Positions 43,316 to 55,292 of a stretch of 64,000 nucleotides of DNA are shown one piece after another; position 1 is the stretch's first letter; every line of letters starts with the position of its first letter. The stretch is from Anaerobiospirillum sp. NML120449 (lineage in GTDB: Bacteria; Pseudomonadota; Gammaproteobacteria; Enterobacterales; Succinivibrionaceae), in assembly GCF_023051105.1 (NCBI RefSeq), contig NZ_JALKIL010000015.1:28494-92493 (forward strand), given 5' to 3'. The position numbers and the translations under genes are program-made. The notes below the pieces were generated by a model, which saw nothing but the letters and a program-made list of their open reading frames with translations, was not told the DNA's origin and made no database searches.

Positions 43316-44904
43316 AAATCAATCCTTATCAGCTGGCAGAGCTGCTCAAACGTCTGCCACCACAATTCAAAAATTTCCGCAGTGCGCCTGCCTCAAAGGC
43401 AGCTTCCTGCCATATGACAAATCAGCCCGGGTCCTGCCTGTCTGCACAACCCCGAAAATGCCATCGTGCCGTAGCGCCCCGTATCAGCAAGGGCGGCAGT
43501 ATCAGTGATACTCCCAGCCCCATGGGGCTGACCATGGCGGCCGCCTGCGCAGGGGCGGGGCAGCTGCCTGTTCAGGTCATGGAAGAGACCTGTTCATGGC
43601 ATGCAGCTCAATGGCAATTAACCGGTAAACAACCTGAGTTAATATCAGGCAGGCTCAAAAAGCATTGCAGCTCAACGAAAAATGACAGTCACAGCAGCTG
43701 TCAGCTGAGCTGACCTTATGTTCAGATACAGGTAAGGGCGCATCATGGCACCTGAAAAGCAAAAACTCTCCTGAAAACGGTACTTCCATGAACAGGTCAA
43801 ATTCAAAGCAGCATGCGGCCAGTCATAAAAGCAAATGCACTTCGTACATGGCGTACGTACCTGCATCAAAAAATTATATCATGAGAAATGCCCGGACATG
43901 CCCCCTCATAATCAGCCTGAACCCGGCCGCAGACATACAAAAATGGCTATGTATGCAGGTAAACGTTCTCATAAGTCCTACCCTGCCAGCATTTATTCAT
44001 GCCGGGATCGGCCACGGCCATAACCTGTTCAAGCCAGGTCCGCCCCCACACATCTGCACCTGCTGCCGCACCCCACGTCCACGCCCGGCACTGCCCTGGC
44101 CCGTCCCTGCTTTACACAGTCCGCAGCATAAAAGCCTCAGGCCCTGTCAGCAGGCCCAGTCAATAAGGACTGGGCTTTGCCCCTGGTGCACAGGCCAGAT
44201 TGAGCTCAGGGTTTATCCACAGGCCGTACTCATCTTCTGAGTTACGTCACGGCAGTATCTTCTGCCCTTAGTCGTTCCGGAAAGCGTCCTGTAAAAGGCT
44301 ATTACCCATATAGTTTGCCCGGCCCAGCCGACTGCCACGTAGCCAGTTAACATGAGTCTTGTGCCCGGCAGAGATAAGCTCAGCCACTATTGCCGCGCCA
44401 GCGTCCGCGCCAGGACCATGGGCAGCTGGTGGCTCTTTGAATCAGTATGAGGGCATTATGGAGCCTGCACTGGTGGAGGGGCGGCGATACCTGGTGCCGG
44501 TAACAGCCATGGCGCTGCTCTGGGGGACATACGGGATTTCAGGATGTCTGACAAGAAATTGCGTCACACTACGTCCTAAATTGCATCTATTAATCTATAT
44601 CAGTCAATTTTGGCAGCTTCCGGACAAAGTGCCGCAAGGAAGTTCAGGGTAGGCATGGCGCAGATAAGAATGGCTATCGCATATGACCTGCAGCAGGTCA
44701 GCAATGAGATCAGGCAGGAATGTGGTCATAGCTTCGATTCGAAAGGACAGGTCATTGTCGGCATTCAGGGCTGTGGCACTGAGCTGATAAAGAGGCAAGC
44801 GCCTTGCTGGAGCAGGAGGATAAACACTGGAGATCGCGCTGCAGTGGCTTTGGAGTGAGCCTGGGCAGGTTTCAGTGCGTCTGTCAGATCTGGACTCAGG
44901 GATG

Positions 44905-45170
44905 ATGCGTCTGCCGGTTGTGGTGCTTTTGCCTGACTCGGGTCAGGGGCTGTTGCCTGCGCAAGACTCAGGGATAATGCCTGATGTGGGTTCGGGGCTG
45001 TGGCCTGGTCCGTGTTGGGGGGTTTTGCCTGATTCGGGCCAGAGGTTGTTGCCTGGTCTGGGTTCGGGGATGCTGCCTGCGCCAGACTCTGGGATGAGGC
45101 ATGAGCTGTGTTCGGGGATGTGGCCTGGTCCGTGTTCGGGGTTTTTGCCTGAGCGGGGTTTGGGGGCAAA
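44905..45170 (-). repeat. 24-bp tandem repeat, about 11 units, octapeptide frame
   Basis: Plus-strand units begin CCTG and are 24 bases long (for example CCTGGTCCGTGTTGGGGGGT plus TTTG). Read on the minus strand they stay open and encode QAKTPNTD, QATSPNTA, QAASPNPD and QAKPPNTD-type octapeptides. The frame has no Shine-Dalgarno, so coding is uncertain. Confidence 0.8.
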
Positions 45171-45228
45171 GTGGAGTAAGGTCGGGGCGGAAAGCAGTTA
45201 CCTGCAAATGTGGAATCTGGAAATGACA

Positions 45229-45250
45229 GGGGCGCCATCAGGCGCCCCGT
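45229..45250 (-). terminator. Hairpin downstream of the M48 protease gene
   Basis: GGGGCGCC, loop TGAT, GGCGCCCC is very stable, but the following T run is weak (TGTCATTTCC). Confidence 0.55.
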
Positions 45251-45321
45251 GGTGAGCTGCATGCTGGCTGCAGCTTCAGATGCCGGTCAGGCCGGCACTG
45301 GTATGGTAATGAGTCCGGATC

Positions 45322-46170
45322 TTACTTGCCGGACTTGACATCACCCTTGGCAGCCTTTTCAGCCTTTAAGCGGTTGGAAAGGGCAGTGAGGTTCTCAATA
45401 CGGTCATCACCAGATGGGTGGGTGCTCAGCAGGTTAGCCAGAGCGTTGCTGGAGCCGGAGAGGGCGTTCATCTTGGTCCACAGAGTTGAGGCAGCATCAG
45501 TATTGTAGCCGGCAGCATAGACCAGCTCGAGGCCCAGCTCGTCAGCCTCGGTCTCGTGAGAGCGGGAGAATGGCAGGGAGAAGCCGATATTGGACAGGGC
45601 ATCACCAATGGCAAGCTTCTGCTGATCAACGCCCAGGAAAGAGGCGACGTTCAGAGCTGTCTGCTTGGCATATTCGGCTGACATCTGCTCACGGGAGTGT
45701 TCACGCAGGGCGTGGGCAATTTCATGGCCGATTACTACGGCAAGCTCGTCATCAGTTGGCTTGATGGTGTTAATAAGGCCGGTGAAAACGGCAATCTTGC
45801 CACCAGGCATACACCAGGCATTAACCTCCTCAGAGTCAATGACATTGATTTCCCAATTCCAGTTCTTGGACTCAGGACGGAACTGAGGAGCCTTGGCGAT
45901 AAGCTTCTGACCGATTGCCTTGACGCGCTTTGTAGACTTTGCATCGGTGTTGAGAGCCTTCTGGGTCTTGGCCTCTGTGAGAACCTGGTTGTAATTCTTT
46001 ACAGCAGCCTGATTAACCTCAGCTTCAGAAACAAGCATGATCTGAGTGCGATCGGTGGTTGATGAGTTTGCGGTAGTGGAACCTACTGATACACAGCCAT
46101 TAACAGCTGGAGCAGTCACAGCAAGACCAACAGCCATGGCAAGGGCGGTTAAAACGTTCTTACGGGCCAT
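45322..46170 (-). CDS. M48-family metalloprotease lipoprotein, LoiP/YcaL-like
   Basis: The protein has 282 residues. A lipoprotein signal ends VNGC with Cys26, so it is probably anchored in the outer membrane facing the periplasm. The zinc motif HEIAH is at residues 149-153 and the third ligand Glu is at about 208 (SHETEADELG). Domain order and length fit periplasmic M48 proteases such as LoiP, which take part in envelope protein quality control. AAGGAA lies 9-10 bases before the ATG. The Lys-rich C-terminus (LKAEKAAKGDVKSGK) is short. It stands alone. Confidence 0.95.
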   Translation of the reverse strand: MARKNVLTALAMAVGLAVTAPAVNGCVSVGSTTANSSTTDRTQIMLVSEAEVNQAAVKNYNQVLTEAKTQKALNTDAKSTKRVKAIGQKLIAKAPQFRPESKNWNWEINVIDSEEVNAWCMPGGKIAVFTGLINTIKPTDDELAVVIGHEIAHALREHSREQMSAEYAKQTALNVASFLGVDQQKLAIGDALSNIGFSLPFSRSHETEADELGLELVYAAGYNTDAASTLWTKMNALSGSSNALANLLSTHPSGDDRIENLTALSNRLKAEKAAKGDVKSGK

Positions 46171-48140
46171 ATATACATTCCTTAATTGAGTAGTTTGTTA
46201 TTCATCAAGGCTCAAACAATGTCCAGTCCGGGCGGACCTGAATCACACTGGTACAGCCTGATTAACTCAGGTCCGGCCGGTCCGGCGCGATCGTACTGCA
46301 CGGACAGCCCTGCACGGACAGGCCGGCACGGATCGCACTTCACGGACATTCAGGTATTGACAGGCCGGCACGGATAGTCTGATCCGAAAATTCCGGTCAG
46401 CAAAGTCCTGCCCGGTCGGGCAGTAACAGCTGTATAAGAGGCTGACCTGCCTTAATTGTCAGTCCTGAGCTGTCGGCTTGAGTTATCAGCTGTGAGCTGT
46501 CAGATCATGACAGGCTTTTCGTTCAGGCTGTGTGGGCACAGCCTGTATTGCTTCACAGTGATGGAAGGGACAGTTTGGCCTTCAAAGCACAGTAGCATGT
46601 GACACTGATGGTCTTTACTGCGCAAGCAGACATACATTCACAGGTTGTGAAAATGAATGTGCCCGTTATTGTAGCCTATCATGCTTAGAGAACAGGGGTT
46701 TTTTGCACAAAAAGACTGTGACATTATCAGGAGGCACGCTGAGATACAGGCCCGTCATTATGATGAGCCTGTGCAGAGCAGCTGCCGGGACAGTGTCAGC
46801 CACTGGACATTGAGACTTTACGCGTCCGTCAGGACGCGTGTACATCATGATTTTGAGCAAGCATACTCACTGACGAAACAAACTTTTGTGAGCTGCTTCG
46901 ATTTTCTACAATGCAGCCTGTCTGTTAAAGAGGCATCAGCATATATACAGGCAGATCCTGCTTTGCATAAAAGCCGTTAAATACCAAGCAAATGCCCGTA
47001 TTCATGCAGTGCGTGCTCCCCTGCCCGCCGACATTATCCATGCGGCCCTGCTCCTGATTAGTCATCACTCTTACGTATAACCATGATGGTGGCACTGCAC
47101 CAGAGCAAGGCAGTGTCCCGCTCTGGCCCCGGCCCTGTCATGTCCCAGGCCTGGCAATAGCCATGAATATGGGGCCGGATCAGTAGCTGACCTCGGGCCC
47201 GGCAATAGCCATGAATCCGGGGCCGGATCCGGAGCTGGCCCCGGGCCTTGTAATAGCCAGGGGGGTTGACCAGATCCATGCGGCACTGCAGAGCCTGAAT
47301 ATCATTGCGCTCCTTTCCAGGAGCATGGCTGCTCACTATCTCACTATGAAGATGCGGCCGCAGAGCGCACTGACCATTTCAGGATGGCCTGGTCGGGCTC
47401 CTCTTTGACTTTGCCCTGTCCGCTTTTGTATCCGTCACACAGTGCCTGCTATAACCGGCACGTCTCGGTCAGCCTGCTATTACAACCATGCCGTCATGCC
47501 CTTTGCAGGCCGGGTCGCACAGCGCGGGCTGCAGCGCTCTGCCGCGCCCTGATGTCCCTCATTTTGGCTGTGTTCTTTTCATTCTGGTTGCTGTGACAAA
47601 GAGGCCCTCTCTGGGCTTTGACCTGCCCATGCCATGCCCTGCCCATGCCATGCCCGGCACAGGCCATGTCCGGGCCCTGCCCGGTCAGCTGCCGGTTTTT
47701 AACGGTCTGGTAAGTTCTGATCCTGCCTGTCCCGGGCTGCTTGCCTGTGGCTATGACTGGGTTCGCTGGCAGACGCCTTCACCGCCTGCTGCATCTTAAT
47801 GACCCTTTTATTGTTCGTGCATATTCGGGGGTGAGGCAGTTGGGGTTTGCATGGCAGGGGCGGGGCATGATGATGCGTTGCAGCTGCAGCTGCAGCTGTG
47901 GCTGTGGCTGCAGATAAGGGCGTCAATGGTACGTTCGTGGTGGCAGAGGCCCCCTCTGTTGCGGCCGGGGCGGAAAATTTCCATCATGACCCCTGTGTAC
48001 GATACAATATAAGATCAGGATTTTTCGGCCTCTCAGAGGGCCCGGCTTACGCACCAGGGGTGCAGTGATGCTGTTGCCCTGTCCCTGAGCGGCGTGATTT
48101 TACGGGGCCGTAAGGGGCTTTGCCCTTTTGCGGGAAACAG
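46171..48140. other. Gene-poor region, about 2 kb
   Basis: No convincing gene. A 99-codon plus frame (46681-46980) lacks family resemblance and a ribosome site. The region contains ACAGGCCGGCACGGAT repeats (46320-46378), a 48-base direct repeat around GGCAATAGCCATGAAT (47153, 47201, partial 47249), CCATGCC clusters (47625-47660) and GCAGCTGCAGCTGCAGCTGTGG (47879-47902). Confidence 0.5.
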
Positions 48141-51100
48141 ATGAGCGATAGCGAAAAGATCAGAAAAGTTGTCTTCAGCAGGAACCTGCCCAATGGCGAG
48201 GTCTACTACTATGAAGAAGAATTTCTCACTGAGCCGGGCAGTCGTGGGGAAACCAGTCTGGGAGACCGACTGATTGCCATGTCCACAGCCGGCAGTGATG
48301 AAATCGTCGCTACCTGTACCTACAGGGGCGTACCACGTGGTGGACTGTTAAAGAAAATCCCTGCCGAAAATAATAATGGCTATCAGCTGGTAGGCGATAT
48401 GACCTCTGTTCCTGCAGGTACAGGCTCCGGCAGATTTTCACCATCACCAGGCATCACACCAGTCAGCAGGACCAGAGCCGGGTCAGGCCGCAGTGCCAGT
48501 GCTGCAGGTGGCAGCTCCACTGCCTCAGGCGCCGGTAACAGCGCCGCTGCTGCGGTCCGGTCCGGGGACAACGCTGGAGAGCGCCAGGGCGGAGCAGCCG
48601 GCAGCGCGCCGTCAGCCACGGGAGCTGTGGCACGTGGCGGTGCTGTCAGTGCAGCTCAGAGAGCTGAACGGGCCGCGCGCAGAGCAGCAGCTGATCTCGA
48701 TGCCTGGTCGCGAACTGATGAGTCAGCCTGGAAAGAGGACGCTCATGAAGAGCGGCGGCCCTGGTATTACGACGATGATGAGCCCATGGAAGAAGATGAG
48801 TTTGATGCCCGGGCCATATATCGCAGCAACCGCTCGTCGCAGTCACCTCTGGGAGCTGATTTGCGCGGCGGGGCACATTTTTTCCGATCCCCGGCCGGGC
48901 AGGCACGTGACGGTCAGTGGGGGCAGCAGCAAAGCCCTCAGGAAAGTATTTCACACAACAGCTATACACAAGGAAACGGACCAATGAATGGTACAAAGCA
49001 CAATAACACTCAAACTCCAGCTGATCAGGCTGCAAGAAAGAGCAATGGTGCTGAGCGTACCTCAGCTCAGTACAATCGCTACGTCTCAGGCCGTTACGAG
49101 CGTACTCCTGTCAATTCTCAGGTCGTTTTCAAGGATTTCTACACTCCAAGGGACAGCGCCAATGCTTCCTTTATCTCTGCCCGTCAGATAAATCCGACAC
49201 CGGCACGTATCAGGACAGTACCGGCCTCCAGCCGTGCTGCTGCCCGTGCCGAGGCCGCTTATGGCGCCTCACAGCATGGCACTTTCTCTCAGAGCACTGC
49301 AATTTCCGGCAATACTGCTGTTTACAGCTCAGCTGCTGGTGCTGTGGCTGATCTTCAGACTGTACCTGCTGCCCCTGCAAGGCAACGTCAGACTGATATT
49401 CACCCTCATGGCTACCTGCAGGATCAGGGACACTTTCCTATCCGTGGCGTGTGCGGTATCCGTGGTCATGTCGATGCCGGCACGGGATCAGCAGCTGAGC
49501 GCCGTCGCGATGCCATGGATAATCTCATGGTGCCTGATTCCCGTGGTGCGCTGCCTGTAGATGAAAATTACCGTCCAAGTGAAAGCGCCAAGGTATTTGC
49601 CTTCCAGTATTCCTCTCAGCGTCAGGCTTATTCTCATGCCAAATCAGTAAGCCGCTATTCCTACGGAGCCGAATATGCCGGCTGGCAGCGCAGTGAATCA
49701 GGCCATAAGCAGCCTGACAGTGCCGCTCAGATAGCTGCCTTAAAGAGCAGTGAGGTAAAGCAGGGTCATGTAAAAGTAACCACCCCTGCTGATTTTGCTG
49801 CCGGCAAGGCTCCATCTCAGTGGTGGCGTGATCAGAAACTGACCGAGCGCTCAGCTCAGAAGGCTTTTGCCGCAGAGCACTTCAAACAGAATACCCGTGG
49901 CTCCTACATTGGCACTCCTGATGAGTTCATTCCCAAGAATGACGATGACAGCATGCGCCGTTCAGCACGTACTGTTTACAGTGCCGATCAGCTCAGGGGC
50001 TCTGAGGCCACAGTAATTATGGGCGGCCGCGATGAGGCCGACCGTCAGATGCAGGCTCAGGCCGCAGCCCAGGCAGAACACGATGCCCAGCAGGCTGCAA
50101 GGGCCGCACAGGAGCAGGAGCGCCTTGCCCGTGAGCAGGAGCTCAGGGCCCGTGCCGAGCAGGAGGAGCGTGCCCGCCGTGAGGAGAAAGCCCGACGCGA
50201 GGCTGAGCAGGCACGCCTTGAGGCTGAGCAGGCCAGACTGGCAGCTCAGGAACAGGCCAGCACAGAAGCTGCCGAGGCTGCACAAACGGAGGCTGAAGAG
50301 GCCGCCGCTGCCGCTCAGGCTGCTGCTCAAAGCGAGAAGGACAAGGGCCCAAGCACAGCTGTTGCCCGCTCTGAGCTTAAGCTGGCCCCTGTTGATCCTT
50401 CATTTGCCGATTTCAAGACCGCCGATGGCTCCCGCGCCACCATGGTCGAAGATGTGCCTAAGGCTGTTACAGGCAATGATGTCACCCATCCGGGCATGAA
50501 CGTCAACTCCAGTGACTCAACAGCCATAACCTCAAGTTCAGCAGCTCTTAAGGATGCCTTTGAGGCTGACACCCATGAGGAAGATGAAAACCTGCAGTCC
50601 ACCACTATTTCCGGCACTTCGCAGGAAGCTCCGGCCCGTGCTGAAACTCCGGCACCTGCCTCCTACAGCTTTGGTGACTTCAAGACTGCTGACGGCTCCC
50701 TTGCCGATGCCACCTACCGTGTACCGGTAATGAGTCAGAAGCAGCTGCAGGCCCAACGTGAGCTGGAAGCCCGCCAAAAGGCTGAGCAGGAGCGTCTTGA
50801 GGCCGAACGTCTCGAAGCCGAACGTCTCGAAGCTGAGCGTAAGGCTGAAGAAGAGCGCAAAGCCGCCGAAAAGGCTGAGCAGGAGCGTCTGGAGGCTGAG
50901 CGCAAGGCTGAAGAAGAGCGCAGGGCTGCCGAAAAGGCCGAGCAGGAGCGTCTGGAGGCCGAGCGTAAGGCTGAAGAAGAGCGTAAGGCCGCCGAAAAGG
51001 CTGAGCAGGAGCGCCTCGAGGCTGAGCGTAAGGCTGAAGAAGAGCGCAAAGCAGCCGAAAAGGCTGAGCAGGAGCGCCTCGAGGCCGAGCGCAAGGCTGA

Positions 51101-52799
51101 AGAAGAGCGTAAGGCTGCCGAAAAGGCTGAGCATGAACGCCTCGAGGCTGAGCGTAAGGCTGAAGAAGAGCGCAAGGCTGCCGAAAAGGCCGAGCAGGAA
51201 CGCCTGGAGGCTGAGCGCCGTGAAGCCGAGCGTAAGGCCGAAGAAGAGCGCAAGGCTGCCGAAAAGGCTGAGCAGGAGCGCCTCGAGGCCGAGCGTAAGG
51301 CTGAAGAAGAACGTCTGGCTGCCGAGAAGGCAGAGCTTGAGCGTCTTGAGGCTGAACAGGCTGAGCTTGAGGCTGTCCGTAAGGCTGAGCAGGAGCGTGA
51401 GGCCGCTGAAAGAGCCGAACGTGCTGCAGCTGCGGCCGCAGCCGCTGCAGCCGGAGCTGCCGATGGCGATACCGGTGACTCTGCTCAGAGTGCTGCTCCT
51501 GCAGCTGGCAGTGCTGCTCAGAGCAAGGCAGACGGTGCTCAGGGCGAGCAGCCTAAGGCCATGACCAAGTCTCAGGCCCGCCGTGCCCGTCAGAGAGCCA
51601 AAGCTCAGGCCCGTGCCGCAGCTGCCCGCGCAGCCGCTGAAGCCGCCCAGGCCCAGAAGGATCGTGCTCAGGCCGTGTCTGGCGCTGTAAGCTCTGATAA
51701 TGCCTCAGCAGCTGCTGCAGGCGCTGCTGTTGCCGGTGTCGCCGCAGGCGCCACTGCAGCCGGTGCTGCAGTTGCAGCTGTCTCTGAAGCTAAGGCAATT
51801 ACCGACGATAAAGTAAACAGTACTGCCATCTCCGGTGATGTTTCCGTAAATCCTGATACCAGCACATTCTTTGGCAGCACTGAAGATACCGGTGCTTTTG
51901 AACAGGATCTGGTTATCAAGGCCGAATACTCACATCAGAGCCTTGATGAGCTGGCTGCCACCATCAAGGGTGAGAGCGAGAACCATCCACTGGCCTACAG
52001 GGAAAGTACTCAGGTTGATGCCATGGGCTCAGCCTACCGTCCAGCTGACAGCGACACTGCTGCCATTGTGGCTCAGGCCACGACAGAGGCTGGTGATGAG
52101 CACAGCGCTGATCAGAGCGCAACTGAGGAGGTTGAGCCTTCTGTTGATGCTGCCAGCCTCGTATCCGGTGCTGCCCTGCCAGATGGTGATGAGCGCCAGG
52201 AGCCGGGACTTAGCACCCTGCCAGTTATTGACAATCTCGAGCTGGAGCAGGAGCCACAGCTCAATCTGGCCAGCAGCGTAGTCGACGTGGACCGCGAGCC
52301 TTCACTAAAGGACGTAGCCCGTGTTGAAAACGTTCAGGACGAAGAAGAGCCGGTATTTAAGGACAATGAAGCCATGGGCAGCGTAATTGATGCTGTCAGT
52401 GGTGAGTCCATTACTGAGCGTGACCTGATCTTTGCTACCCCTACCCGCTTTGTGGAAAACGAGGGCTCAGCTGAAGATTCACGTCAGGCCATGATTGCCG
52501 AGGCTGCCCAGAGTGGCGGATCCGGTGCTCAGACCGCAGGCGGCGTGAAAGACCATGCACGTGCCGCTCAGAACGCCATTGCCGATGCCGTAGCAGACTC
52601 ACTGGAAAGCGAAGATCTGCTGGCTGACAGCTTTATGTCTGATGACAGCGGTCTTGAGTATCTGCATACCTCAAGCAATACAGAGGGCAGTACCGCACGT
52701 GGCTCAAGCAGTCTGGCCAATCTGGCAGCCGAACTGGTAGACGACTTTGACGATCCTTTTGAAGACAGCTTTGCCTCAAGTCTTGATGAGGATAAGTAA
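48141..52799 (+). CDS. Giant protein with TolA-like charged helix, 1,552 residues
   Basis: Not recognised as a whole. I prefer the ATG at 48141 ([20 protein letters not shown]) to the TTG seven codons earlier. Residues 1-90 look folded (beta-rich). Residues 90-640 are low complexity with basic, Tyr/Ser-rich stretches. Residues 640-730 and 870-1100 are long Ala/Glu/Arg helices, the second built from a 21-residue unit like that of TolA and similar single alpha-helices. Residues 1130-1200 are Ala/Arg/Lys-rich ([20 protein letters not shown]), and the last 300 are acidic. Short motifs recur: DFKTADGS (twice) and ST-x-ISG (three times). No signal peptide or membrane segment. A spacer or scaffold role is inference. 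Confidence 0.85.
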   Translation: MSDSEKIRKVVFSRNLPNGEVYYYEEEFLTEPGSRGETSLGDRLIAMSTAGSDEIVATCTYRGVPRGGLLKKIPAENNNGYQLVGDMTSVPAGTGSGRFSPSPGITPVSRTRAGSGRSASAAGGSSTASGAGNSAAAAVRSGDNAGERQGGAAGSAPSATGAVARGGAVSAAQRAERAARRAAADLDAWSRTDESAWKEDAHEERRPWYYDDDEPMEEDEFDARAIYRSNRSSQSPLGADLRGGAHFFRSPAGQARDGQWGQQQSPQESISHNSYTQGNGPMNGTKHNNTQTPADQAARKSNGAERTSAQYNRYVSGRYERTPVNSQVVFKDFYTPRDSANASFISARQINPTPARIRTVPASSRAAARAEAAYGASQHGTFSQSTAISGNTAVYSSAAGAVADLQTVPAAPARQRQTDIHPHGYLQDQGHFPIRGVCGIRGHVDAGTGSAAERRRDAMDNLMVPDSRGALPVDENYRPSESAKVFAFQYSSQRQAYSHAKSVSRYSYGAEYAGWQRSESGHKQPDSAAQIAALKSSEVKQGHVKVTTPADFAAGKAPSQWWRDQKLTERSAQKAFAAEHFKQNTRGSYIGTPDEFIPKNDDDSMRRSARTVYSADQLRGSEATVIMGGRDEADRQMQAQAAAQAEHDAQQAARAAQEQERLAREQELRARAEQEERARREEKARREAEQARLEAEQARLAAQEQASTEAAEAAQTEAEEAAAAAQAAAQSEKDKGPSTAVARSELKLAPVDPSFADFKTADGSRATMVEDVPKAVTGNDVTHPGMNVNSSDSTAITSSSAALKDAFEADTHEEDENLQSTTISGTSQEAPARAETPAPASYSFGDFKTADGSLADATYRVPVMSQKQLQAQRELEARQKAEQERLEAERLEAERLEAERKAEEERKAAEKAEQERLEAERKAEEERRAAEKAEQERLEAERKAEEERKAAEKAEQERLEAERKAEEERKAAEKAEQERLEAERKAEEERKAAEKAEHERLEAERKAEEERKAAEKAEQERLEAERREAERKAEEERKAAEKAEQERLEAERKAEEERLAAEKAELERLEAEQAELEAVRKAEQEREAAERAERAAAAAAAAAAGAADGDTGDSAQSAAPAAGSAAQSKADGAQGEQPKAMTKSQARRARQRAKAQARAAAARAAAEAAQAQKDRAQAVSGAVSSDNASAAAAGAAVAGVAAGATAAGAAVAAVSEAKAITDDKVNSTAISGDVSVNPDTSTFFGSTEDTGAFEQDLVIKAEYSHQSLDELAATIKGESENHPLAYRESTQVDAMGSAYRPADSDTAAIVAQATTEAGDEHSADQSATEEVEPSVDAASLVSGAALPDGDERQEPGLSTLPVIDNLELEQEPQLNLASSVVDVDREPSLKDVARVENVQDEEEPVFKDNEAMGSVIDAVSGESITERDLIFATPTRFVENEGSAEDSRQAMIAEAAQSGGSGAQTAGGVKDHARAAQNAIADAVADSLESEDLLADSFMSDDSGLEYLHTSSNTEGSTARGSSSLANLAAELVDDFDDPFEDSFASSLDEDK
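50785..51345 (+). repeat. 63-bp units encoding a 21-residue Glu/Lys/Arg helix
   Basis: The unit [20 protein letters not shown] plus R recurs about eight times with small changes and one 5-residue insertion (RREAE). The charge pattern of Glu and Lys/Arg at i, i+4 predicts a rigid single alpha-helix. Confidence 0.92.
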
Positions 52800-55292
52800 G
52801 ACCACACTGTTCAGGCTGCTGCCTTGTGCCCCTCAGGGCATCAAAAAGCAGCCTGCCAGGCAATCCCTGAGGCCGGCACAGCCCCCTGACCGGGCTTTCA
52901 GGGAAGCTCTGACCCGGGCCGCACGGCTCCCCATTCAGCCCCGGAGTGCTCACGCATTCCGGGGCTGATTATATTCAGGCCAGGAATTTTGAACTTTCAG
53001 CCCGACCCGGCTCTCCCTGTATCGGCCGACTATGAGCGGCAGACTGACGGAAGATTGATGCCCCGGCGACTGACTCCCCGAAGCTGGAAGACTGATGCCC
53101 CGGCGATAGCCGTCTCGGCGGCGGACTCTCCGGCATGGGCAAACAAAAGCCATGGCGACAGACGTCACGGCTGCGGCAGACCCAGGCGCTTGCGACCGAT
53201 GTCCCGGCGGCGTACTCTCCGACGAGGGCAAACGAAAGCCATGGCGACAGACGTCCCTGTCCCAGGGTAAAGTGCGCTGGGTCTTCTGGCCATGTGCTGC
53301 CCGTCTCCTCCAGATTGTCCTCACCTGAGGCATATGGTCACTGTCATGGCCATATCATCTTCATGCCTGCTGCGCTTGTGGAAGTATGTTCCGGCCCTGG
53401 TGGTGCACGGGCTGGGGCTGGGGGCGTGGGCTGAACTGACGTGCCGTCGCGCGCTACAGCTGATTTTGGTATAATTTCACAGATAGTTTCTTTTCCGAGT
53501 CAGGGTTACGCGCCCGGCTCCGGCCATGGTTTTGCCTCACCGTCAGTTTCAGGAAATATCCTGCTGACTTCAAAGCCAGGCCCGTGGTAATCGCCACCTC
53601 AAAAACCAGTTGTCCTTACAGTAACCGTCCCGGCCAGGATATATATCTGCCACGGCGACACGGTGAAAGCCCTAACAGCTCGAGCCGGTTAATATAATCC
53701 CCCGGGAGAACCGGCAGCATCAAAAAGCCCATTACAGGCCCGCTGCCCGTCCTCATCAGAACTGCGCAGCTGCAGTATCTGACAGGGAGATGTTCAGGCC
53801 ATGACAACTGCCGATTTCAGGCACCTGACGCACGCATCATATCTGCTTTATTCCTCTCCTGTTTTCCGCCCACCATCTCTTAATACTGCCCGTCTCTGAC
53901 GCAGCAGTACGCCTCCTGTTACCTTTTCTGCGCTCACAGCCCCCCAGGACAGGCTGTACTGGCATTAACCTGCCTGCACGGCGTTACCTGAAAGCAGGCC
54001 AGCCCCGGCAATGTTCTGCAATGGTCAGCCCTGGCATTCAAAACTGTTCTAAGGCCGGTCCTCTGCCATTATGAACTGGTCCTGCCTAAGGCACTGTGCC
54101 CAGGCCTGGCCTCGAGCATTACGGTCACAGCCGCCTGCTGCCTTACGGTCAGCTCTGCATCATTTCGCTAAGAGCTGGTGCCTTTCGGTTAGTGCCATAT
54201 ACCTGGACAGAGCCATCAGCAAGAAGCTCATGACTTCATCAGGGTCATCAGGGCTAAAAAGCCTCTGATCAGAATCAGGCGGCCTGATACGTCTACAGTT
54301 CCCGGCTATGCCCGAACTGACAGTATGAGTCATGCAGCTGAGACTGGCATGGCCTGACAGGGCCTGCGGCCAGGCCTGTGCATACATGGCGCCATGAGCT
54401 CAGTAAGTCCATAGCAGCGGCAAGGCCAGCTCAAAGAGCCGATCAGGTACTGACCCGGCGCCTGCCATTGCGGTAAGTTAACCATGCAGAGCTTACTGAG
54501 TCGACCTGAGAAAGCTGTCACTGCATTGCAGCGGTAAAGAGCGCTCAGGGTTTGTAAGCTCAGGGCACAGTCAGGCTCCGGTTATGCACCGTCAGCCAGG
54601 ACAGTAATCCTGTCAGTCATGAGCAGCGGGCTTTAAGTCCCCGACTGCAGCAGGCTGCATCGGCTGCTGCAGAGTGCAGGACTCTTCCGGAACACCGGGT
54701 ATGAAGATGATTGCAGGCTAAGGGTGAGGCAGGAATTAAGAGATGAAAACGGACAGACACAGATGAGGTTAATGCAGGCAGACATGAATGCATGTGCGCC
54801 AGTGGTTTTTGAGTAATAACAGTTAAGAACCTGTCAGCTCTTATATCTCTGGTCAGTATGGCCCCCTGCCTTAAATCACAGGTATGGGCAGACAAGCAGT
54901 AAGTACTGCAGTGAGCACGGCCGTTCATGGCTGGCATGGCTGTAAGGCAGGTTGCATATGCACGCCGTGGCCTGAGTCCCTGAAGCACTGAAGCCAGTAA
55001 GGCCGACACTGCCCTGTCTGGCAGCCAGTAAGGCCCGGCACTGCAAAGCCGTGCAAGCAGCAATATGCAGCCCGAGGCGGCTCATGCCGGCGTGGTCGTG
55101 CTGTGCTGCCCAGCCCGGACCTGCCAGGACGGCGGCCTTGCCGACTGTCTGACTGGCATGTGCTACTGCTTGCGGCCGTATGATGGCCATGCAGCTGCAT
55201 GGCAGCATGCCGGTATGCCGCTGGCCCTGAGAGGGCCTGCCTGCAGATAAGAGATAAGAGCTGACGGCGCTGTGTATAAGACGCCTCATAAC
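52800..55292. other. Gene-free gap, about 2.5 kb
   Basis: The longest gap in the window. It holds a hairpin at 52936, two copies of an 89-base repeat (GCAAACAAAAGCCATGGCGA at 53139 and again at 53228, each preceded by GCGGCGkACTCTCCG) and GC-rich decayed sequence. No frame has a ribosome site or family match. Confidence 0.55.
52936..52967 (+). terminator. Hairpin after the TolA-like giant gene
   Basis: CAGCCCCGGA, loop GTGCTCACGCAT, TCCGGGGCTG, then ATTATATTC. It lies 137 bases after the stop codon. Confidence 0.55.

Larger units (their letters stand above)
43316..45321. other. Gene-poor region with a 24-bp minisatellite
   Basis: No confident gene. The only notable frame is a minus-strand one over the repeat (44765-45262), described under that repeat; it has no ribosome site. 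Confidence 0.5.

Noticed and set aside
46681..46980. 99-residue plus-strand gene
   Set aside because: No Shine-Dalgarno, no family resemblance, and surrounded by repeat-rich non-coding sequence.
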